NCBI GenBank assembly: GCA_037126765.1
Contig: JBBCBC010000012.1
Location: 11,470,001 to 11,534,000 of the forward strand
Direction: 5' to 3'
DNA: 64,000 nt
Source of the DNA: Stenogyne calaminthoides
Lineage: Eukaryota; Streptophyta; Magnoliopsida; Lamiales; Lamiaceae
The position numbers and the translations under genes were made by a program. Positions within the stretch are counted from its first letter, which is position 1; every line of letters starts with the position of its first letter. Positions 34,602 to 46,950 of this stretch are shown in pieces. Below the pieces are notes generated by a model. That model searched no databases. It saw only the letters and a list, made by a program, of their open reading frames with translations, and was not told where the DNA came from.

Positions 34602-35440
34602 CGGTTGCTCGGCCAAGGGGCGGCGGATCTTGGGCGTGCATCCATCCCTACATGAGCTACTTGGCATGGCATTTCGAGACGGAGTTCTTTTCGAGACGAT
34701 CGAGTGGGAGAAATTCAAGACAGTGTTTCTTCAAGATCAAGCCAAGAAAAATCAAACCATGACAATTGGATAATTTGTGCCCAATATGTTTATTTTTCTG
34801 CTTTGCTTGATTTCTTATTGTGCTATCTTATGCTTTATTTAATTTGTTTAAATGTGTTTGCATGAGAGTTGCCCAATGAAAAATCTCACCTTAAAAAATT
34901 ACTAAGTACGTTTAAATAATTAATTGACAATTTTATTCCGGATAATAAAATTGAATTAATTTTGACCTCCATGATTTATTTATTTGTGAATTCTTTTGGA
35001 GAAATTCCCCCCACGGGATGGTCAAAAGTTATCTTTCACATGAATGAATTCCGAATGAATGATTGTGGATTATTACTAGTGGCGACGATGACCCTCCCCA
35101 CGAGGCTCGTTCAATACGAAATAATAATTCTGTATTTAATCATGGTTATTACTTAGGTATAAAATTAATATGCATATACTTCCCCGAAGTTCCTGTCAAT
35201 TTTATATTGGTCAAGTGGGAGCCAACTATTAATACGGATATTAAAGGTTTGTAACTGTTCTTGTTTGTAACCTGCTTGAATGTGTTTAAATAATGACCCA
35301 CCCCACGTGGCTTATTTAAACTGTTTTGAGATGTTGGCTGATGCATGTTCATATTTTTTTGAGATTTTAAATATGAAACATGTGATCGAATCTTGTGATA
35401 TATTTATGCTTATGCATATTATTATTTATTTTAGTTCAGC
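34602..35440 (+). other. A2 leader, second part
   Basis: Continues the leader after the solo LTR and is close to A1 18690-19475, including TTCTTTTCGAGACGATCGAG and CCACCCCACGTGGC. Short open frames occur by chance. No gene is seen. Confidence 0.65.
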
Positions 35441-36110
35441 ATGTCCTAACCTTTTAATCCACTGCTATTATACTTAAAGTCAATAGAATAAGTATGGTAA
35501 CTATATTGATTGGAAACGAAAAATTATAATTGTCCTAACTGCACAAAAGCACAAGTGGATTCTTGACACACCAAAATCAGATGAGCCAACTAACGAGTCA
35601 AAAATGCGAGACTCGTCAGATCACCTTGCGAGAGATGTCGTCGCTGTAATTGGTGGAGGGCAAACCCGTGAGGGATTACTTCCTCAAAATTGATGGCCCA
35701 TCTGAACAAACTTGAAGTTCTGAGTACAAATTATAATCTAGAGACTCAGATGAATTTGGTACTTAATTCTCTGCCCAAAAGTTTCTGAGCAATTTTGCCT
35801 CGCAAGCTGATTTGCTGCAAGCTTTGGTCTCGACAGAGACGTTGATAGGGCACCAAACTCAAGCTTTGACGGCAAGTGGTCCGTCTTCATCTTCTAGGCC
35901 AAGGGATGGCAAGAAGAAGAAAGTGACCAAAGGCCATAAGCAATCAGACTCAACTGTTGCCAAGGGCAATGATAAGATGACGAATGCTGGTGGTGTCAAG
36001 GAAAATCCAATGAGGAAGTGCTTAAGCTGCGGTGAGAGAGGACAATGGAGGTTTGCCTGTTCCAACCCCAAAAGGGCCGGAAAGAAAGGTAATTCTCAAG
36101 CACTAATTGT
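35441..36110 (+). pseudogene. A2 gag (truncated)
   Basis: ATG 35441 is followed by TCC and a stop TAA where A1 has TCGCAA. Relative to A1, about 170 bp are missing near 35610. The frame 35812-36198 keeps the C-terminal part: LLQALVSTETLIG, a Ser-rich and Lys-rich stretch, then a zinc knuckle CLSCGERGQWRFAC in which the CCHC His is Gln. It runs on into the protease region without a stop, consistent with a single gag-pol frame in this family. Confidence 0.8.
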
Positions 36111-36242
36111 TGAAACTTGTTTAGCGGCTTATACTTCTCATTCGTGGGTAGTTGATACGAGATCCACTAATCATGTTTGCTTCACGGGTTCAAACTAATC
36201 TGGCAACTTAGTGGGAGTGAGGTCCTCATCACACTGGGCGAT

Positions 36243-36360
36243 GTTACGAAAGTAGCAATTATTGCAATGCTACGTAAGTGGCAGATATTGCAATGCTACG
36301 ATAGTAACATTTATTGCAATACTACGAAAGTAGCAGATATTACAATGCTACATGAGTAGT
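36243..36360 (+). repeat. A2-specific tandem repeat, about 30-bp unit
   Basis: About four units of the type ATTGCAATGCTACGAAAGTAGCAG lie between the protease and integrase of A2. A1 has no such array at the matching place (20465-20510). It probably arose by local duplication after A1 and A2 diverged. Confidence 0.7.
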
Positions 36361-36912
36361 GGTTAAAGCAGTGGGAGAAGTGCACATGTCTTTTAAAGAT
36401 GAAGTTTTTTTTGAGATTATCTTTATGTTCCCAGTTTTGGAAAGAATTCACTTTCAGTTTCTAAAATTTGATTAAAGGACACTAAGTTTCTTCTAATAAG
36501 AATGACATCATTTCTTGAAATGATGAGTGTATCTGTTATGGGACATTGATGGAAAATCTCTATACAATTAACTGTGCACACCACTCACGAAATGCATCCT
36601 ATAACACATCAACTGTTTCCGAGAAAAGAAAACGTTCATCAGACGTGAACGAGACAGTTCTTTGGCATCTAAGATTGAGTTATATAAATCCAAAGAGGAT
36701 CCAAAGGTTGGTGAAAGACGGTTCACTGGAGTTTCTCCAAGTTGAACCAATTCCAACCTGCGAATCATGTTTGGAGGGTAAAATGACCAAGAGGGCATTT
36801 GAAGCCAAGGGGAATAGAGCCAAAGAAGTGTTAGAGATCGTTCACACAGATGTATGTGGTCCAATGTCAACCAAAGCAAGAGGAGGTTATGAGTATTTTG
36901 TCACTTTTATTG

Positions 36913-36917
36913 ATGAT
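36913..36917. repeat. TSD of B2, left copy (ATGAT)
   Basis: ATGAT before the B2 LTR at 36918 recurs at 51456-51460. Joining across it restores FIDD-YSRY of the integrase as in A1. Confidence 0.95.
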
Positions 36918-38892
36918 TGTTGGTCCCGGTGCAAACGAGTTTTACACGTGTATGGGGGGGGGAATACACGTGTTCAGTGTTTTTAAAACTTTTTTCTTAC
37001 AGAGGTCAGCTTGGGTCAGATAATTCTGAAGATTAGGTTCTGAGAAGCACGGATCGCTCTGAGTCAAAGTCTACTGAGACAGTGATCCTGAGCTGCTTTC
37101 AGATACCTCAGATAATCCCAACTGAGTCCTGAGTGTCAGAGATCCTGAGTTGCTTGGATCAGATAACTAACTTACTGAATCCTCAAATGAGAGTTCAGTT
37201 TGGTAACTATCTGTTCTAGCTACAGTTGTGTGGAATGGTTGGCCCTTAGTTTATACTCGTTTTAAGCTTTGCTGAAAACCTTCCCTTTATGAAATAGTGA
37301 TTAAGCTGTGATTCACTTATGCAACTTCAGTGGATTGATTCCAACTGAATATCAGTGAAAAGTATGCTTTCAAAATCAAGTCAATGCAACAGTTAAGCAC
37401 AGATAAAGAAAGCAATAAAGAACACAGCAATTATAGTGGTTCAGAGACTCAAGCTCCTACGTCCACTCTCTCTGATCCTCAGAGAAATTCACTCTCAACT
37501 TCTGAGCTTTCTGACTACCTCGCGTAGTTTACTTACTCAACTCGGCCCTAAGTTTTCTGACTACTCCTCGTAGTTTACTTACTCAACCCGACCTTGAGCT
37601 TTCTGACTACCTCCGTAGTTTACTTACTCAAACACAAACAAGCTTTCAGACTACCCCTGTAGCTTACTAACTTCTCCTCTAGAGTTTTCTGACTACTCCG
37701 CGTAGTTTACTAACTCTTTACAACTCTTTCTCACCAACAAACACACTCCAACTACCTTCTCAAGGGTTTGGGGTTTCTCGGTTGGTTTCCAACTAGGATG
37801 AGATATCCTTTACAATGAAGCACAATGCAAAGGGTTAGGATATCTAGACTAAGCTTTGGATAATTCTTATCAAGCTAGGCTTAGTATAGTGAGCTCTCTT
37901 CAATATAGAAGCACTTGGGAAATTCTAAGTTTTTCGAGTGCTTTAACTTTTGCAAGAATAAGTATGAGCTCTTGAGTTGCATATAAATTTCCCGTGACCT
38001 TACAATGTAGAGGGTCACCAGTATTTATAGGCATACACCAAGGTCATTCTTGAAAACTATCCGTTGGAGAGATAGCTTCGTGAGTTTCCTCTTAAGGTGT
38101 GTGAGAAACGACTATATTTAGGGTTTGAAACTCCCTAACACGTTTTAGGCAATAGCCTTTCATGTAGCCGGTCTTCACTTTTTGCAGTCTGGAACTTTTG
38201 TACATCTGACATCCTTTTTCAACACATCCTTTGTCGATTGTCGAGATGGTACAATGTCGTCTTCCTCTTTTTGACTTTTGTCTCCAGTTAAAGGTAGACA
38301 CCTTCAACGACTCTTTTTGGTTACAAACTCTGAGTTTGATATAACCTTAACAACACTTCGACTTAGTTCCTTTTATGCGCCTTTTTGAATGTCTTGGCAA
38401 TATCTAACTTTCTAAGGAATCGCGTTTTTCTCGAGATTGCATCCTTCGGATAGATATATTCATTGCCTCGAGAACATTCGGGGTTTATCTTGAGCATTCA
38501 AGACAATCTTGAGTCATCGATAATTCTTTGTGCCATCAGTATTCTTGATCTTCAGTCTTAGTCTTCAGTCTTGCGTATTTCGTAGTCTTCGAGTCTTGAG
38601 TGGTCTTCTCGAGTCTTGAGTCTTCGAGTCTGGCTGACCGACATCACCAATCTTCGTCTTTGAGTCTTCGCTTATTCAAGATCCTCATCGAAGTCTTCAA
38701 GATCTCGCTTTTACACCGAGTCTTGTAACCTATCTGAACTATATCTGCTGACTATACATTCTGCAGATAACATCCTGAATATTCTAAAATTGAATCCTGA
38801 CTCAACTATCAAGATCATTCTGAACATGTCATACTCAGGGGTTTTGGGATCTAATCAAAATCATATATCTTTATTAAATTCATCTCCCAACA
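36918..38892 (-). repeat. B2 3' LTR
   Basis: This 1,975-bp LTR is paired with 49476-51455 (1,980 bp). TATA box at 38021-38030. The G run in the hairpin is 9 here and 5 in the partner. CAG/CTG sites are mostly intact in this copy up to about 38330, which makes it the reference for seeing the changes in the other LTR. Confidence 0.93.
38021..38030 (-). promoter_or_regulatory. LTR TATA box of B2 (3' LTR)
   Basis: Element-sense CTATAAATAC followed by TGG. In the partner LTR the same place (50591-50598) reads CTATAAAT then CTTTGG, with the adjoining CAGT changed to CAAAG. Confidence 0.7.
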
Positions 38893-38906
38893 ATTTCCCC
38901 CTTTTT
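38893..38906 (-). other. Polypurine tract of B2
   Basis: Element-sense AAAAAGGGGGAAAT directly before the LTR start TGTTGGGAG. Copies of the tract/LTR junction motif recur upstream at 38984-39046. Confidence 0.87.
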
Positions 38907-39294
38907 GATGATGCCAAAACCTATCTTGTTACAGACATATAACCTATACTCAGGTTTCAGTTTATCCTATTACAAGATGGTTGTCTCCCAACAATTTCCT
39001 ACAACAGAGAATCTCCCAACAATTTCAGAGAGTCTCTTAACAATTTAAATCATTCTGCAATTTCTCCAGTAATGAATCTCTTTAAGTAGTTCATTACTAA
39101 ATACTTAAACAATTTTCCCATATTCAGACAATTTCTCCCTTATCAACATACAATCAGTTCAGAGACATTCATTCATCATATCAAAATAAAAGACATGTAA
39201 ATAAGATAATGAGATATTATCTTTTGAGCATAATGATAAATCTTCATTGATTATTGGTATCCCATTACAGATTACAATGAGTTTATCAACAAAA
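38907..39294 (-). other. B2 region between ORF3 and the purine tract
   Basis: Non-coding and A/T-rich. It contains two exact extra copies of the 15-base junction TCTCCCAACAATTTC (38984-38998, 39012-39026) and a decayed one (39033-39046), in addition to the real junction at 38883-38897. Nothing else recognised. Confidence 0.65.
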
Positions 39295-42200
39295 TCAAAA
39301 AGACAAAAAAAATTTAAAGATTACGTAATCTTCGAGTCTTGATCTTGATCTTGATTTGGCTCTTGATCTTACGCTCTTGATTTTTTCATTCTCAACTTCA
39401 TCAGCTGGCACCTCCAGGTTGAACATTCCGAAAAATCTCTTCTTCAGCTCATTTATTTCCTTAATGATATCCGGACTGTTTCCTGTTAGACCCAACTGAC
39501 CAGCATACTGAGCGATTTCTTAAGTAATGGCCTTCTCATTCACCAAGCCATTACCAAGTCTTGGAGGAGGATAGGAATATGGACCAGGGGCTACTATCTG
39601 TACCTCTCTTTCATCCGCAAGGTTAATCCAGCTCTGTAGATACTTTGGATAGAAGGTAAGGAGATATTCAATGAATTCTTCATTCTGATCTGAGCTTTCC
39701 CCTCTCCACTCCCTGAGAACATCATAATTGAACCAGAAGGTTCTTTTGACTTCTTCCCACATATCGTTGAGTTTGATAGGCATCCATTTATCAACATGGG
39801 GCCACTTTAGTGCTTTTGATGCTCCTTTCCTCTTGCTCGCAAACTTCCTGAATTCACTCCTTCGCTTCTGCTCTTCATCTATCTTCTTTCTGATCACAGA
39901 CGCTCCTGAGACCGAAGCAGAAACTTTCTTAGCTTGTTCTATTTGGAGTGTCTTCAGAGCATCTCTTGTATTGAAGACTTTCTTCTGAGGTTGAGACTCA
40001 GATTCTTCCATTTCTTCATCATCCAGAATCAGCTTTCTCTGGATTGGCTTAGAAGCCTTCGCACGCTTGCTTACAGGTTGAACATCGCCCAAGGCTTTCC
40101 TCTTTATAGGAAATTCAGCAGCAGCCTGGCTTGTTCCAACCTTTGCTCTAGCACTCAGTTTCTCTCTTGCAACATCAAGCATGGTTTGCTCAGAAACTCG
40201 AGTATAGATAGACTTTTCTACCTCGAAATTAACTTCAACTTCTCAAGAGCTTTGACTTTTTTAAGGCTTTGGCTAGATTATACATTTCAAAGATCTTTTC
40301 GAGCCTTCTTCTCCAAAGTCGTGCCATGAACTTCCCGAGGTCTTGACTTCCTTTCCCCCTTCGCACCGTAATTTGGAAGAAGTCCGGAGAGTCTTTGTGT
40401 CCATGTGATATTGTTCTTTGCTCACACAGCGAACTTCTCCTGCTATCTGATCTTGTTCGTCTTCCAGCCTCCTTAGATGGTTCTTGGCCACAGAAAATTC
40501 TCCAGATAAGTGGGCAAACTGGCCAGAGAGTGCTTCCTTGAACATCTCTGTCATTTTAGTCATGAGCATTGAGCTCATTTCCTCAACAATAGATTTTATC
40601 ATCACTTCATTCCTCTCTCGCCAATTTCACCTCTAGAAATGCGATTGACTCTGGTGCTTCGATTTATTTCAAAGACTCAACTCAAACCTTGACTCCCCGG
40701 TTTTCATTCAAATTTTTCTTCCATGGAGGTCATCTGAGAGGTCAGAGTGTTTTGGATTAGCACCAGCTCTGAAGAGTGACTAAGACTTTCCATCTTTTGA
40801 GTTTGAATGGCCAATATTTCTTCCATCTGAGCAATCTTGATCATGATTGGCTCAACCTTCTCAAGTTTCTCTATCAAGGGAGTGAGATCAATCTTAGGAA
40901 CCTTCTGCACCTCCTGTCTTTGTCGATCATCCTGAGCTTGACCGTCCCGAGCTCCGGTCTCCAACCGAGCCTCGATCATTTATCGGACAATTGAAATTAA
41001 AGATAGAACTTTCAAGAACTTTGGCATAATTGTTAATAGTGCCAAAAGGTACTGAAGAGTGCTAACTTCGATCCGAGGTTGACCAATTCGGGTTGATCGA
41101 CAATGAAGTCTCCTTTTCAATCTGAGACTGATCCTCAACATCTCCCTGTTGGTCCCCATCTCCATCTTGAGATTTGTCTCCATTGCTTGGGGCAAAGAAC
41201 TTCAGATGCTTTTCTTTTCATTCTTCCTCCGAACCAAATCATCAAAATCGGAGTTTTTCATCCCGAGCTTTGTCCTTCCGAACCCCGAGAAGTTTGGCCG
41301 AAATGTCTCCTCATTCCACCAGTCTTCCCTCTCAATGCAAAGAATATCAAGCATCTCGGGAAGAGTCTCGATTGAGGATGAACACAGTTGTCCTTAATCA
41401 AGAAAACATCTTGCGGGATCGGGGTATGAGCTGAGCTTAGGGTAGCGGTCAAGAATGAACCGTTCCCCCTTGCTCCTCCACTCGCCTTCTTCATCCTCGC
41501 CTTTCTTCCATCTCGGGCTCTCTGGTTCAGTTTAAGCTTCTACCGATGGATCAAGAAGTAGATCACTTTCAGAGCTCATCAAGAATATTCTCGCTCCTCG
41601 AGTTTTATGACCTCTCTGAAGGTTGTGCGGTCGGATCCTCGGTTTGCATCCGAGTGGGTTCTGGGTCCCGGTGACACTTCCTCGATTGGTTACGAGTTGG
41701 ATCTCCCTTCTATCTGGCGGCACTTTTTTTAGGAATCTCGAGGCTGAGTTCCTTTGAAAATTTCTTTGAAATTTTATCCCGAACTTGGAGATGTCTCAAG
41801 CACCTCGAGAAGACACCGCTCCTCGATCTGTTCTTGTGCCTTTGAGATAACTTTGAGCCAAAACTTGCAATTCACGAACTCTGGCGGTTTGGCCCTCGGG
41901 TTGAATCTCCTCGAAATCATTTGCCATCTTCATCGATGAGAACCACCAATCTTCTGCGCTTTGGGGCAAGGTTCTTCTGCTTCATCATTTTTGCTCCCTG
42001 CTCCATCTTTGCCTCCAACAAAACCTTCCCCCTGGTTTGTTGAGTCTCTTTTTCATCCGCAACTGGTGATTCTACCTTCTTTTCTCTCTTCCCCCCGATG
42101 ACCTGCTTCTTTCCAGCAATGGGTTTAAAGAGAATTTTGGACTTAGGGAATGGGGTCGAATTGGCAAAGATATCCTCCTCCTCTCTGCACATCTCCAAAA

Positions 42201-42891
42201 TATAAGCAATTTTGGTGGCATGGTGGATCTTGCCTTTTATTGAGATCGCCCCGTCAACCTTCTTCAAAACTTTGGTCTGCTCACTCACCGTCTGAATCAA
42301 AAAATTTAGCCAGTTGAAGTCGGTGGTGGGTGAGGCCTCTATTGCCGCCATCAATCTGAGCTTCGGGGTACTGATCTACTCAAAACTCCCCGCAAGACTC
42401 ATGATGCTCTTGCTCACAATATCCATCAAAACACGATATTGTGGCTTTAGGTGCCTCTTATGCAATGTCGCCTCAAATTTAACAGGATTCTCAGCAATCC
42501 TATCTAAGTACTCCTGCTCTCTACCCGACATATACATCGTAGGATCCTCTCCTCTATCACAGAGCTCAAAAACATCATTCAGATTTTTCGGAATTACATA
42601 CAAATCCCTCTCAAAATTGACGTATTTGGATGAGTGCTCTAAATGTGATACAGTTATCTTAGAATGCATACAGTCCTCTTCATCTATCTTCAAGTTATAG
42701 ATGAATTCGATTATCTCTTTCGCAAACTCCTGGTCTGGTCGGCATGCAACTAGTTGGGTGAGTTTAGCCATTCGAATCATATGCAGAGCCTCCTCTTCTG
42801 GCTTTGAGTTGGTTGTGCTTTCGAGTGAAACAACAAACTCATACCATGGCTTGTTGGTTTCGGCTAATCTCTCGAACAAGGTTGGAGCCAT
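39295..42891 (-). pseudogene. B2 ORF3 (full length, frameshifted)
   Basis: The start is ATG 42891 (MAPTLFERLAETNKPWYEF). The conserved N-terminal domain is open for 171 codons and continues at 42354-41917 (FNWLNFLIQTVSEQTK, ILEMCREEEDIFANS). The block WRSKGERFILDRYP is near 41470. Coiled coil segments are at 40979-40704 (PLIEKLEKVEPIMIKIAQME) and 40605-40273 (HLRRLEDEQDQIAGEVR). A Lys-rich region and the C-terminal domain follow at 40182-39520 (KRTFWFNYDVLREWRG, YLLTFYPKYLQSWINLADE). It ends 39495-39295 with an Arg/Ser-rich tail, RSRAKSRSRSRLEDYV, absent from B1. Span is about 1,199 codons. Most breaks lie between 41950 and 40250, where CAG/CTG triplets are nearly absent, so the ancestral gene may be less damaged than it appears. 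Confidence 0.85.
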
Positions 42892-43299
42892 TTTAGGGAT
42901 TGATTGAAGAAATGAAGCTTTAGGGTTTTGAGATTTCTGGGCAAAGGGGATTTATTTGCAGAGGATTTGGGAACGAAGGGTTTGATAAAATTTTGGCTTG
43001 AGTGGCTTATTGGGGTTTATATAGCTTTGAGATCGTGGGGAATCGCGTTGGTTAGGTGAAAAGCAACGGTTGAGATTAATCTCCGATTAATCGGGTATAC
43101 GAACCGACGATCTCCAAAAGGTAAGCCGCCAAAACATCCTCATTGGTCATTAACGTTGCAGAGCATTAAATGATTGTTGACTTTCTTCGGAATTTAAAAC
43201 GATCCCGCCCAAAAACATTCCTCAGGTGTTTTGTATTTATTGCGAATGATTACTGAATTTTACTTAAGCAATAAATGAGTCGCATGAGTTATTACTTCT
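42892..43299 (-). other. B2 spacer between pol and ORF3
   Basis: About 400 bp, stop-rich in element sense, aligned with the B1 spacer. It contains the TATA-like box at 43014-43024. I see no coding sequence. Confidence 0.65.
43014..43024 (-). promoter_or_regulatory. TATA box upstream of B2 ORF3
   Basis: Element-sense CTATATAAACC, a strong plant TATA match, 123-133 bp before ATG 42891. With the equivalent boxes in B1 and C it suggests a dedicated promoter for ORF3. Start-site data would be needed to confirm this. Confidence 0.45.
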
Positions 43300-46200
43300 T
43301 CAGACTAATTTCCCTCTATCGGTCTTCTTGAATCTTCGACCTTGATAAAATGTCGATATAATCGAGTAATCTTGACCTTGATGATTACGAGTTTCCACGA
43401 GACTCGATTCGATATTTCAATTTTATCCTGAGCTTCTCAGTAGAATTCTGAGAAAAAAACTTCATGCATCTGAAAACCTTCAATTCTTCAGATTTTACTC
43501 TATACACCTGGTTCTAACATCCCTAATTCAACTGAAAGTTCCTGAAATCTTGATTCAAATAACGGTTTAGTCAAGATATCGACTCTCTTATCGATATGAA
43601 TTTTCTCCATCCTTATGTCCTTCTTCTCGACATGATCTCTCGATGAAGTGATGTCCGATATCCACATGCTTGCATCCGGTGTGCAATCTGGGATTTTGTG
43701 AAATAGCAATGGCACTATTATTGTCACAAAATATTGGTACTTCATTGGCTACAACTTTATAATCCCTTAATTGTTATGCGAGCCAAAGAATCGAAAGCCA
43801 AAGCAGACTTCCTCGCGACCATATATTCAAATTTCTTGAGTTGGTTGCTCTCGAGGTCCTGCTTTTTTCAAAACCAAGATATCAACTTACTTCCTAGAAA
43901 TTGACAAGTTCTGAAAGTGGACTTCACAATTCTGCAACCTCCATAATCGATCCGAGTAACCATTAACTCAAGGTTATCATCACCGATACCATAGTCCTCT
44001 ATTCATTGTGCCCTTAAGATACTTGATATCTTTTTGGCGACTTCCATGTGACTAGCCTTAGGATTAGCTTGGTATCTTGCACATATCCCAACAAAGAAAT
44101 GTTATATCCGGTCTACTTTTTGTGAGATAGAGCAATGATCCAATGATTCCTCTATAATCGATGATGACTCATCGATTTGCCTTTCGTAATCGATCCATCT
44201 TGTAGTTAAGATTCATGGGAATCCTAACGCATTGCAATTTCAGACACCATATTTAGCAATCGATCTCTCGGTGTACTTTTGCTTGGTTGATGAATATTCC
44301 TTCCTTTGATTGTTTCACTTGAAGACCTAGAAAGAAATTCATCTCTCCCATCATTGACATCTCAAACTTGCCTTTCATCGATTGTTGAAAACTTTTCACA
44401 CAAATTGATGGTTTGAGATCCAAAAATGATGTCATCAACATATATCTCGAACTATTAAGATATCTTCCCCATCCTCTATCCTGAACGAGTTCTATCAATC
44501 AATCCCTTTGACAAAACCATGGTCAAGAAGAAACCGAGAAAGAGTATCATACCATGCTCGGGTGCTTGCTTGAGACCATACAAAGCTTTTTCGAGCACAG
44601 TAAACTTGGTCATTCTTGCTTTGAAACCAGGAGGTTGTTCCACATAAACCTCTTCTTTAAGCACACCGCTTCGAGAATGCACTTTTCACATCTATTTGAT
44701 AGACCGTGAACTTCATGTGGGCAGATATGCAAGAAACAATCGATGGCTTCTAGTCTTGCAACAGTGCAAAGGTTTCATCATAATCCAAGCCTTCTTCTTG
44801 GGAATAACCTTGTGCAACTAGCCTTTTGTTTCTCACAATGTTGTTGTTTTCATCTCTTTTATTCTTGAAAACCCACTTGGTTCCAATGACATTGTGCCTT
44901 TCTGGTCTATCTACTAGCTCCCATACTTCATTCCTTGAGAATTGATTCAGCTCATCTTGCATAGCAAAGAATCCAAAGGAGAATCTTGTAGAGCTTCACC
45001 AATCTCAATAGGTTCTTTCTCTGATAGGAAGCAACGCAGAATAGTGCACTCTCACCATGGAACCTTCTTGTTTTAACACCTTCAGTTAGATCACCCACAA
45101 TCTGACTTGTAGGATGACTATCTAACCATTTCCTTCTTGATGTTCCCCCTTCAATAGTATCCTCAACATTTGAAATGTTAGGTTCGATTAAATCGATGGC
45201 TTCGGGGAACAATGTAGCAGGAGAAAGGGAATCATCTTCCTCAGGGGAAATTCTATTCAGAACATTGTCAGAGACATTTGTTCCCCTTTGGTTGATAGAT
45301 TCAGAATTTGCCTCAGCTGTGACCACATCTTCATTGGCATCACATACCTGAGTCCGAATCGGTGTCTGCTTGATTGGTCACCTTTGAGTGTTGGTTTTCC
45401 CGAGTCTCACCATCCCGATTTCCATCCCGAACTTCTTTATTCGAGTCCGAGTCACTCCAATCATAGATAGTGACCGACTTCTTCTTTTCAAGTTCAGTGG
45501 ATGATTTATCTTTTGCTTTCAGGGCTTAATCTGGTGATCCTCTTAGTCAGTTCATTTGCATCATGTTCTGTTTTCTTCTCAACACAAGTAGATTCATCAA
45601 AAAAAACATGAGGTGTTTCTTCCACAATAAGAGTCCTACAGGTTGTAAACTCGAAAGATTATCGACTTCGAATATCCTAAGAATATTCCTTCATCAGCTT
45701 TTACTATCAAATGTTTTCAACCCGATCTTTACCATTATTGTGTATGAAACACTTGCAACCAAACACACGAAAAGAAAGAAACAAACAAGAGGCTTCCTTT
45801 CATTCCAAAGCTCATAAGGTGTTTTGCCTTGACTCTTGGTCAAGATGGATCCTGTTTCCGAGAGTAGCATGCGGTGTTGACAACTTCAAATTTCAAAACC
45901 TTTTAGGAATGTCGACTTGCAATCATTGTCCTTGCAGCTTCTTTCCAGAGTCATGTTCCTTCTTTCAAAGAACACCATTTTGTTGAGGGTCCTTGCGGTG
46001 ATGTTTCATGTGAAATTCCATTCTCTGCACAATAATCAGATATGATATGATTTATAAACTCAGTTCCTTTGTCAGATCTGATTTTGACCACACTCAAATT
46101 TTTCTCAATACTGAGCCTTTTCAGTAACTCTGGCAGCTTTATCTGAGTCTCTTTCTTACTGAGTAAGAATATGACCCAAGTATATCTTGAGTAGTCATCA

Positions 46201-46925
46201 ACTACTACCAATGTATATTTCCTGCCATTAGTGCTCACAGGTGTTATAGGACCAAAAAGATCCATATGCAGTAACTGAAGTATTCTTTCAGTAGAAACTT
46301 CAACTTTGCTTTTAAATGATGCTTTAACTTGTTTTCCTTTCTGGCACGCATCACAAATGTGTTCCTTACTGAACACTTCATTAGGCAACCCTCTCAAAAG
46401 AGCTAATCTTGCAAGCTTGTTCAGGGTTTTGAAATTTAGGTGATTCATTCTTTTATGCCATAACCAACTGGTATCTGTGGAACTTTTAGCAACTAAACAT
46501 GTATCTTTAGGAGTTGAACTCCAATCAACAAGATACACATTCCCTTTTCTTGTACCAGTCAGTAATACTTTCTGTGATGTATCATCTTTCACAAAACATA
46601 AGTTCTTAGAGAACTCAACATTAAAACCCTTGTCACAGAATTAGCTAATTGAAAGCAAGTTATGCTTCAATCCAGATACATATGAAACACCATGGATATG
46701 AACTGAGTCGATTTCCAAAGTTCCATATCCTTCAGTCTGTCCCTTGGAGTTATCTCCAAAAGTGATCTGTGGGCCTCTTTGTTCAACATAGTCACTGAGC
46801 ATCTTCTTGAATCCTGACATATGTCTTGAGCATCCACTGTCAAGATACCATACATCAGGAGCTTTTTTGTCTCTGCTCGTCAGTGCCATGTGATCTTTCA
46901 TCAACTTAGTGCCCTTGTTTTCCTC
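43300..46925 (-). pseudogene. B2 pol: protease, integrase, RT, RNase H and C-terminal tail
   Basis: The protease has WYLDSGCSRHMSG near 46850, with FGDNSKGQTEGYGTLE and GLKHNLLSIS, then a stop. The frame 46592-45951 is open for 213 codons: WLWHKRMNHLNFKTLNKLAR, CDACQKGK zinc Cys pair, LLHMDLFGPI and VVDDYSRYTWVIF with catalytic Asp, IRSDKGTEF with the second Asp, then frame loss at PQGPSTKWCSLKEGT where PQQNGVVERK is expected. A Glu/Ser/Asp-rich linker follows (45326 downward). RT is in pieces (44962-44253) with FSRNEVWELVDRPERHN and YVDD in frame near 44430. RNase H ends with HVEKKDIRMEKIH (43640). The tail aligned to B1 ends at TGA 43302-43300. Confidence 0.87.
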
Positions 46926-46950
46926 CTGAAAAACAGATCAATTCTTAGGT
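46926..46950 (-). promoter_or_regulatory. Conserved UGA plus acceptor-like tract at B2 gag/protease junction
   Basis: Element-sense AAG AAT TGA TCT GTT TTT CAG, with TGA at 46940-46938 in frame between gag and protease. Sequence either side is open in this frame. TGATCTGTTTTTCAG resembles a branch point plus splice acceptor. Confidence 0.5.

Larger units (their letters stand above)
36111..36917 (+). pseudogene. A2 pol N-terminal part: protease and start of integrase
   Basis: The protease segment reads AYTSHSWVVDTRSTNHVC, where the expected DSGAT or DTGAT triad is DTR, so the active site is lost or miscalled. A tandem repeat at 36243-36360 fills the region after it. From 36546 the frame holds pre-integrase (WHLRLSYINPKRIQRL, CESC; His to Tyr in the zinc motif relative to A1 RLGH) and integrase through HTDVCGP and FVTFIDD. 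B2 cuts it there. It resumes at 51461. Confidence 0.85.
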
